A DNA stretch of 64,000 nt, from assembly GCF_900187445.1 (NCBI RefSeq), contig NZ_FYEB01000006.1, positions 186,001 through 250,000 on the forward strand. Direction: 5' to 3'. The DNA comes from Pseudomonas sp. Irchel s3b2. Lineage in GTDB: Bacteria > Pseudomonadota > Gammaproteobacteria > Pseudomonadales > Pseudomonadaceae. The position numbers and the translations under genes are program-made. Every line of letters begins with the position of its first letter. Position 1 is the first letter of the stretch. The notes beneath the pieces are model-generated. The model had not been told where the DNA came from. It was given only the letters and a program-made list of their open reading frames with translations, and ran no database searches. This document shows, one piece after another, positions 59,566-64,000 of this stretch.

Positions 59566-60782
59566 TGACCTGTTCCCTGTACCTGCGATGGCCAGTCGAA
59601 ATCCAGTCCGTCGTCGCCGCAACTGTCCAGCAGTTGTCGCCCCACCGAGCTGATCAGAGCATCGTCGGTACCATCGAGAATGTGTGTGGTCCGTGCGGTG
59701 CGGTAAATCCCCGACAGGGGTGACAGTTCGCTCAAGCCCTCGGCGCCCATGATCTGGATCGCCGAATCCACTGCCTCGCTCAATGCCTGGGACGCGGCGA
59801 CCTTGGCGATGTTGACCTCGATGCTGTTGGCCACCCCGGCATCGTGTTTACCGGCGGCGTCCTGCAGCAGCGCGCGGGCGCTGGCGATGGCCTGATAGAC
59901 CTGGAATACCCGTTGGCGCACCAGCTGTTTATCCGCCAGCCGCGCCTGTTGGCCACGGGCCGAATGGATACGCGCGCACATCAGATCGAAACAGCGCTGG
60001 GCCAGGCCCAGCCAGTGCACCGAGCGCAATATCCGCCCCAGCCCCAGGCGCTCCTGCATCAGCGCCAACCCTTGCCCCGGTTGTCCCAACACATGGCTGG
60101 GCGGAACCCGCACCTGATCGAAAGACAGCTCGCCCTGACCGGAAAATCGTCCGAGGATCGACAACGGCCGCTCGACCCGAAAGCCCGGGGCATCACAGGG
60201 CACCAGCAACATGGACAGGGCGTTTTCCAGCCGACCGGAGCTGGTGCGGGCAATCACTGTGACCAGGGCCGCGCGCTCGGCGCGGCAGATGAACCACTTG
60301 CGCCCGTTCAACAACCACTGGCCGTCGACAAGCTCGGCGTGGCTGCTCAAGGTCGCCGGGATCGAGCCGATGCTGTCGGGCTCGGACATACCGTAACTGG
60401 AGACCAGCGTCCCCGCCGCCAAAGGTTCGAGAAAGCGCTGGCGAATGTCCTCGCTGGCATGCCGGGTGAGCATGTGCAGATCCAGGGTGGCATCGTCACC
60501 GAAAATGGCCGGGGCGTACTCGGAACGCCCCTCCTGCTCAGCCACCGCCAGGTAATCGCGCAGGCTGGCGATCCGCCCGCCGAGGGCCTGCGGGTAAAAG
60601 CTGCCCCAGAGCCCGGCGGCCCGCGCCTTGGCGCTGAGTTCAGCAATGCGCCGGGCGGCCCGCCGGGGCTCCCCCGCCAGCTCACTTTCCAGTGGAATGA
60701 TGCGTTCATCGACAAAACGCCGCACCGCTCGGGCCAGTTCCGCGCTGTCCCGGGTGTCGGTCAATGGGTGTGCACTCAACAT
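59562..60782 (-). CDS. Acyl-CoA dehydrogenase family protein
   Basis: A 406-residue flavoprotein with the three-domain ACAD fold (YGMSEPDSIGS and KWFICRAE flavin-binding segments; QIMGAEGLSELSPLSGIYRTAR near the end). At the position of the catalytic Glu in the usual YEGT motif it has LDGT, so an Asp may be the base, or the enzyme is not a standard dehydrogenase. ATG 60782 overlaps the AMP-ligase stop by 7 bases. Confidence 0.8.
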   Translation of the reverse strand: MLSAHPLTDTRDSAELARAVRRFVDERIIPLESELAGEPRRAARRIAELSAKARAAGLWGSFYPQALGGRIASLRDYLAVAEQEGRSEYAPAIFGDDATLDLHMLTRHASEDIRQRFLEPLAAGTLVSSYGMSEPDSIGSIPATLSSHAELVDGQWLLNGRKWFICRAERAALVTVIARTSSGRLENALSMLLVPCDAPGFRVERPLSILGRFSGQGELSFDQVRVPPSHVLGQPGQGLALMQERLGLGRILRSVHWLGLAQRCFDLMCARIHSARGQQARLADKQLVRQRVFQVYQAIASARALLQDAAGKHDAGVANSIEVNIAKVAASQALSEAVDSAIQIMGAEGLSELSPLSGIYRTARTTHILDGTDDALISSVGRQLLDSCGDDGLDFDWPSQVQGTGQ

Positions 60783-62425
60783 GCGATGCCCGCCCCGCAC
60801 TCGAGAAACGCCACTTCGGCGGCCAGTGATTTCTTGTCGATCTTGCCTGCCGGGGTCAGCGGCAGCTGGCGGTAGAAACGCAGGTACTCCGGCAGTTTGT
60901 TGACCTCCAGGCCCTGCTCGCGCAGGTAGTCGGTCAGCTCGCTGAGGGAGAAGCGCGGCGCGCCGTCGCGCAGCGTCACGCAGATGCACACCCGCTGGCC
61001 GAGGTCCGGATCCGGCACCGCCACGCACGCGACGCTGACCACATCCGGGTGCCCAGTGGCCAGGGTTTCGATCTGCACCGGGCTGATATTGGCGCCGCCA
61101 CGGATGATGATGTCCTTCTTGCGCCCGGCCAGAATCAGGTAGCCATCGGCGTCGATATAGCCCAGGTCGCCAGTGTTGACCCAGCCTTCGGCATCGCGAT
61201 ATTGCGCGTCCAGTTCCGGGGCGTTGACATATTGCATCGGGCTCAGCGGGCCGCGAGCCTTGATTTCGCCGACGCTGCCCTGGGGCAATTCAATGCCTTG
61301 CTCGTCGGCAATCTTGATCGCGCACACCGCCGGGTTCGGCCGGCCGACGCTGTAAAACACGACGTCCTGGGCATCGTCCAGCGTGTTGTGACAGTTCACC
61401 CCGTCCGCCGAACCATAGAGGCTGATAAAACCGCAACCGAACGCCTCGACACAGCGGCGCACGGTCACTTCATCGATCAGCGAACCACCGCAGATCAGCC
61501 CCAGCAGGCTGGATTTGTCGACCTGTTCCAGACGGGAGTCGGCGGCGATGCGCTGGAGCATCGTCGGCACCCCGAGAATGTGGGTCGGACGCAGCTGCTC
61601 GATGGCCTCGATCGCCGCCCCGACGTCGAACTGCGGCAGCACGGCAATCGAACCGCCGAGCCAGGACAGGCTGCCAAAGGTCGCGGTGGAACCGAAGGAC
61701 GAGCCCAGCGGTACCAGATACAGCCCGCGGAAGGTCTCGCCTTCGGGGTGGACGCGCTGCAGGAAACGCCCGCGCCCGCCCACCAGGGCGTTGTGGGAAT
61801 AGGCCACCAGCTTGGGTTCGGATTCGGTGCCGGAAGACACCAGCAAGCGCACCGGCGAGTTGGGGCAAACCTTGGGCAATTGCGCTTGGGTCAACGGCTC
61901 GGCCTGGAGCATGTCCTGCAGTCTCAGCCAGCCGTTCCGGACCTCACCTTCAACGATCAGCACCCGCAACGACAACAGACTCGGTCGAAGGGACTCGATG
62001 ACCTGGCACAGATCGATGCCGGCGTACTCCGCTGGAACGATCACCGCCCGCGCATCGCAACGGCGCACCAGGGCCTGGATATCCAGGCTGCCGCGTCCCG
62101 GTGGAAACGGCGCGACCACCGCCCCCAGGGCCGCGGCGGCGAGGTCGATGGCGCAACTGCGCCAACTGTTGGTCAGTTGATACGCGACCACATCGCCGGC
62201 GACGATGCCAGCGGCGCGCAGGCTCGCAGCCATGCGCAGCGCGGCATCATGCAACTCGCCATAGCTGAGTGTACCTTCGGGTGAGAGCACCGCCGGTTTC
62301 TGCGGAGCACGTTGCGCGTGTTCGCGAAACAGTTGGTAGACCGATCGGTTGGGGTAAGTGCCGTCGCGTTCCCAGACACTGCGAACGTCAGCGGGGACCA
62401 GATCAATAATGCCTGCGTTATTCAT
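60776..62425 (-). CDS. AMP-dependent acyl-CoA (or acyl carrier) ligase
   Basis: A 549-residue adenylate-forming enzyme: a phosphate-binding loop of unusual form (VSSGTESEPKLVAYSHN), SLYGSADGVN, NTGDLGYIDADGYLILAGRKKDII and the catalytic Lys in PAGKIDKKSL. It activates a carboxylic acid of unknown type. ATG 62425 follows TGGAG and overlaps the CaiB-type gene by 4 bases. Confidence 0.82.
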   Translation of the reverse strand: MNNAGIIDLVPADVRSVWERDGTYPNRSVYQLFREHAQRAPQKPAVLSPEGTLSYGELHDAALRMAASLRAAGIVAGDVVAYQLTNSWRSCAIDLAAAALGAVVAPFPPGRGSLDIQALVRRCDARAVIVPAEYAGIDLCQVIESLRPSLLSLRVLIVEGEVRNGWLRLQDMLQAEPLTQAQLPKVCPNSPVRLLVSSGTESEPKLVAYSHNALVGGRGRFLQRVHPEGETFRGLYLVPLGSSFGSTATFGSLSWLGGSIAVLPQFDVGAAIEAIEQLRPTHILGVPTMLQRIAADSRLEQVDKSSLLGLICGGSLIDEVTVRRCVEAFGCGFISLYGSADGVNCHNTLDDAQDVVFYSVGRPNPAVCAIKIADEQGIELPQGSVGEIKARGPLSPMQYVNAPELDAQYRDAEGWVNTGDLGYIDADGYLILAGRKKDIIIRGGANISPVQIETLATGHPDVVSVACVAVPDPDLGQRVCICVTLRDGAPRFSLSELTDYLREQGLEVNKLPEYLRFYRQLPLTPAGKIDKKSLAAEVAFLECGAGIAC

Positions 62426-64000
62426 CGAAAACTCCAGTGAGCGTTGACCGAGGTATAGGTATTCACGCTTAAACACGTCTTCAATCGCCTGTCTTGAGCC
62501 AGCTGTGACAGGTCTTCTACGGCCACGACGGCCGGAATAGCGGCGTCGCACAGCACCTGTTGCCAGGTAGCGGCGGACTGCGACGCCAAGGCCCCGCGAA
62601 TCAGCCCATCACGCCCCTCGAGGTCGCTGTGCAGATCGCAGGCGAGGATATTTTCCAGTTGCTGAAACTGGACCGGGGTCTGGCAGTCGATGGCCAACAG
62701 ACCGGCGAGCGTTGGGTACACGCCCTTGAGCACACTGCTGTCGGCGGTATCCGCCCCTTGCAGTGACTGCACGCACAACAGGTTGGCGGCGCCGAGCAGC
62801 GAACTGTCGACGCGTACGCCCTGCCCGCTGAGGGCACGATGCAGCAAGGCGGCGCTGACCCCTTGAGCCGCGACCACACCGCCCAGCACATCCAACACGG
62901 TGAACAGCGAACCGCCCGGCGTCGCCGAGGCCAGGCCAATCTGTTCCCCAACACCGGACCAGGCCTGGACCACGAAGTCGGTGCCCGGCAAGGATTCGCC
63001 CGGACGGTCATGGCCCCAGCCACCGGCGTAGGCGTACACCAGCGCCGGATTGACCCGCATCAGGTCGGCGCGGTCCAGCGCCAGTTCGGCGGCCTTGCCC
63101 GGCGCCCAGTTGTGCAGGAACACGTCAGCGTCCCTGACTCGCTCGTACAGCTCTTCGCGGCCGGCGGCGGATTTGATGTCCAGCTCACGGACCTGTTTGT
63201 GTCGATTGAGGGCGTCAAAGCGCACCGACACCCCATCGACGCAAGGCGGCATGCCGCGCAACGGATCGCCACCGGGCAGTTCGATGCGAATCACCTCGGC
63301 CCCCAGCAGCGCCAACAAATGTCCGGCCAGCGGACCCTGGATTCGTCGGCACGACTCGATCACCGTCAGGCCGCTCAAGGGCAGTGCTTGCCCATTCAAG
63401 TCAGGCAACGCTTTGCCGCCCGCGCTGACAGCGTCGAAGGCCCACGGCCCCTGCTCCAATTGAGCGGGCAGATTGCTGTCGGCACAGCGCTCGGCGAGGC
63501 TGCGCACCGGGCACAGCGCAACGCCGCTCAACTCGCACAGGGCGCTGATCCGGGCGATGGACAAGCGCGCCAGGGTTTGACGGAACACCGCCGGCATCGG
63601 CGCAACAGCTTTTGCATAGCGCAGCAGGAAGGCCTTCCATCCCTGACCGGCCTGTTCGCCGTCGATGCCCACCGCCGCCCAAAAGCGCCGCCAGGGTTCG
63701 GCATCCAGGGTTTCCAGTTCGAAATGCACGCCATCGGCCGACACAAAGGGCGGACGATTCTTCGCGCAAGTCGCCCCCGGCAACAGCCGCTCGGCCTCGG
63801 CACCTGCGGTCGCTCCCGCCAGATACTGAGCAATGCCCAACACCCCGGCGGCGCCCATGGAGGTGGTCACTGCGCTGAAATCGCCACCGCGCAACTGCCC
63901 CAGCGCTGCGGCAAACACACCTTGCAGGGCCAGGCTCGCGCTGAGGGTCGAGACATAATCCACGCCAAGGCCTTGGGCCTTGCCGCTGGCCCGACCATGC
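62422..64000 (-). CDS. CaiB/BaiF (family III) CoA-transferase, double-domain, truncated by the window edge
   Basis: At least 525 residues; the frame stays open to the right edge, so the N-terminus is missing. Residues visible first (GKAQGLGVDYVSTLSASLALQG) are the C-terminal part of one CaiB domain; a second complete-looking N-terminal half begins at LSGLTVIESCRRIQGPLAGHLLALLGAEVIRIE and continues to the end. Such tandem family III transferases move CoA between acids. First visible gene of the operon with the AMP ligase, ACAD, MFS and GH88-like protein. Confidence 0.75.
   Translation of the reverse strand, partial: HGRASGKAQGLGVDYVSTLSASLALQGVFAAALGQLRGGDFSAVTTSMGAAGVLGIAQYLAGATAGAEAERLLPGATCAKNRPPFVSADGVHFELETLDAEPWRRFWAAVGIDGEQAGQGWKAFLLRYAKAVAPMPAVFRQTLARLSIARISALCELSGVALCPVRSLAERCADSNLPAQLEQGPWAFDAVSAGGKALPDLNGQALPLSGLTVIESCRRIQGPLAGHLLALLGAEVIRIELPGGDPLRGMPPCVDGVSVRFDALNRHKQVRELDIKSAAGREELYERVRDADVFLHNWAPGKAAELALDRADLMRVNPALVYAYAGGWGHDRPGESLPGTDFVVQAWSGVGEQIGLASATPGGSLFTVLDVLGGVVAAQGVSAALLHRALSGQGVRVDSSLLGAANLLCVQSLQGADTADSSVLKGVYPTLAGLLAIDCQTPVQFQQLENILACDLHSDLEGRDGLIRGALASQSAATWQQVLCDAAIPAVVAVEDLSQLAQDRRLKTCLSVNTYTSVNAHWSFR

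Noticed and set aside
61049..62284. 411-codon plus-strand frame opposite the AMP ligase
   Set aside because: Antisense shadow; the ligase frame carries the adenylation motifs.

Overview
The window looks like a chromosomal segment of a Pseudomonas of the fluorescens group. The basis is the high GC content, REP-type palindromes around GTTCCCACGC and GGCTTGC-GCAAGCC cores, OprD, ScrY and AraC-dehydratase-type genes, and an ech-vdh-fcs block in which Ech keeps the reference numbering of the Pseudomonas feruloyl-CoA hydratase-lyase (Ser123, Glu143, Tyr239). Almost everything is catabolic: sugar acids, plant phenylpropanoids, nitrate or a related anion, C4 sugar acids and sucrose. No rRNA, tRNA, transposase, phage gene or CRISPR array was seen.

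Layout. (1) 1-7443: an exported-protein fragment and a small DUF5629-type gene, then an L-arabonate-type (C5 sugar acid) pathway: semialdehyde dehydrogenase, FAH-fold dehydratase, MFS transporter, AraC-type dehydratase and a FadR-family GntR regulator, with two matching operator palindromes between the divergent genes. (2) 7560-11040: a YCF48 beta-propeller protein and an MMPL/RND transporter. (3) 11500-14325: vanA-vanB with VanR and two TGGATCCA operators. (4) 14625-22638: fcs, vdh, ech, a divergent MarR regulator, an OprD porin and an AAHS-type MFS transporter. (5) 22689-34843: an operon of ALDH, coniferyl alcohol dehydrogenase CalA, DUF1302, DUF1329, YCF48 and RND, faced by a sigma-54 activator and followed by an alpha/beta hydrolase. 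Together blocks 3-5 spell coniferyl alcohol -> coniferaldehyde -> ferulate -> feruloyl-CoA -> vanillin -> vanillate -> protocatechuate.

(6) 34979-41277: a solute-binding protein, a chemoreceptor plus NIT-domain-like protein, and a nitrate-type ABC transporter. The last two units each carry a leader RNA with a six-base-loop hairpin and an intrinsic terminator, as in ANTAR antitermination. (7) 41408-48278: L-threonate/tetronate catabolism (ltnD, otnK, otnC, otnI, GntP-type permease) with GntR and DeoR regulators and a short uORF in front of the permease. (8) 48673-57240: sucrose uptake and hydrolysis (ScrY porin, ABC transporter, GH32, LacI-type regulator). (9) 57269-64000: a tightly overlapping five-gene operon (CaiB-type protein, AMP ligase, acyl-CoA dehydrogenase, MFS, GH88-like protein) of unknown purpose.

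Two patterns tie the window together. A TAGTTA-N7-TAACTA palindrome occurs at four promoters of the phenylpropanoid region (ech/MarR, porin/MFS, sigma-54 activator/ALDH, hydrolase) and suggests one MarR regulon. Separately, A-rich AANAANAA motifs (the Hfq/Crc catabolite-repression signature of Pseudomonas) sit just upstream of the ribosome binding site of about a dozen catabolic or transport genes. The most promising poorly described system is the DUF1302-DUF1329-YCF48-MMPL set, with YCF48-MMPL present twice, apparently an envelope transport machine for hydrophobic phenylpropanoids.
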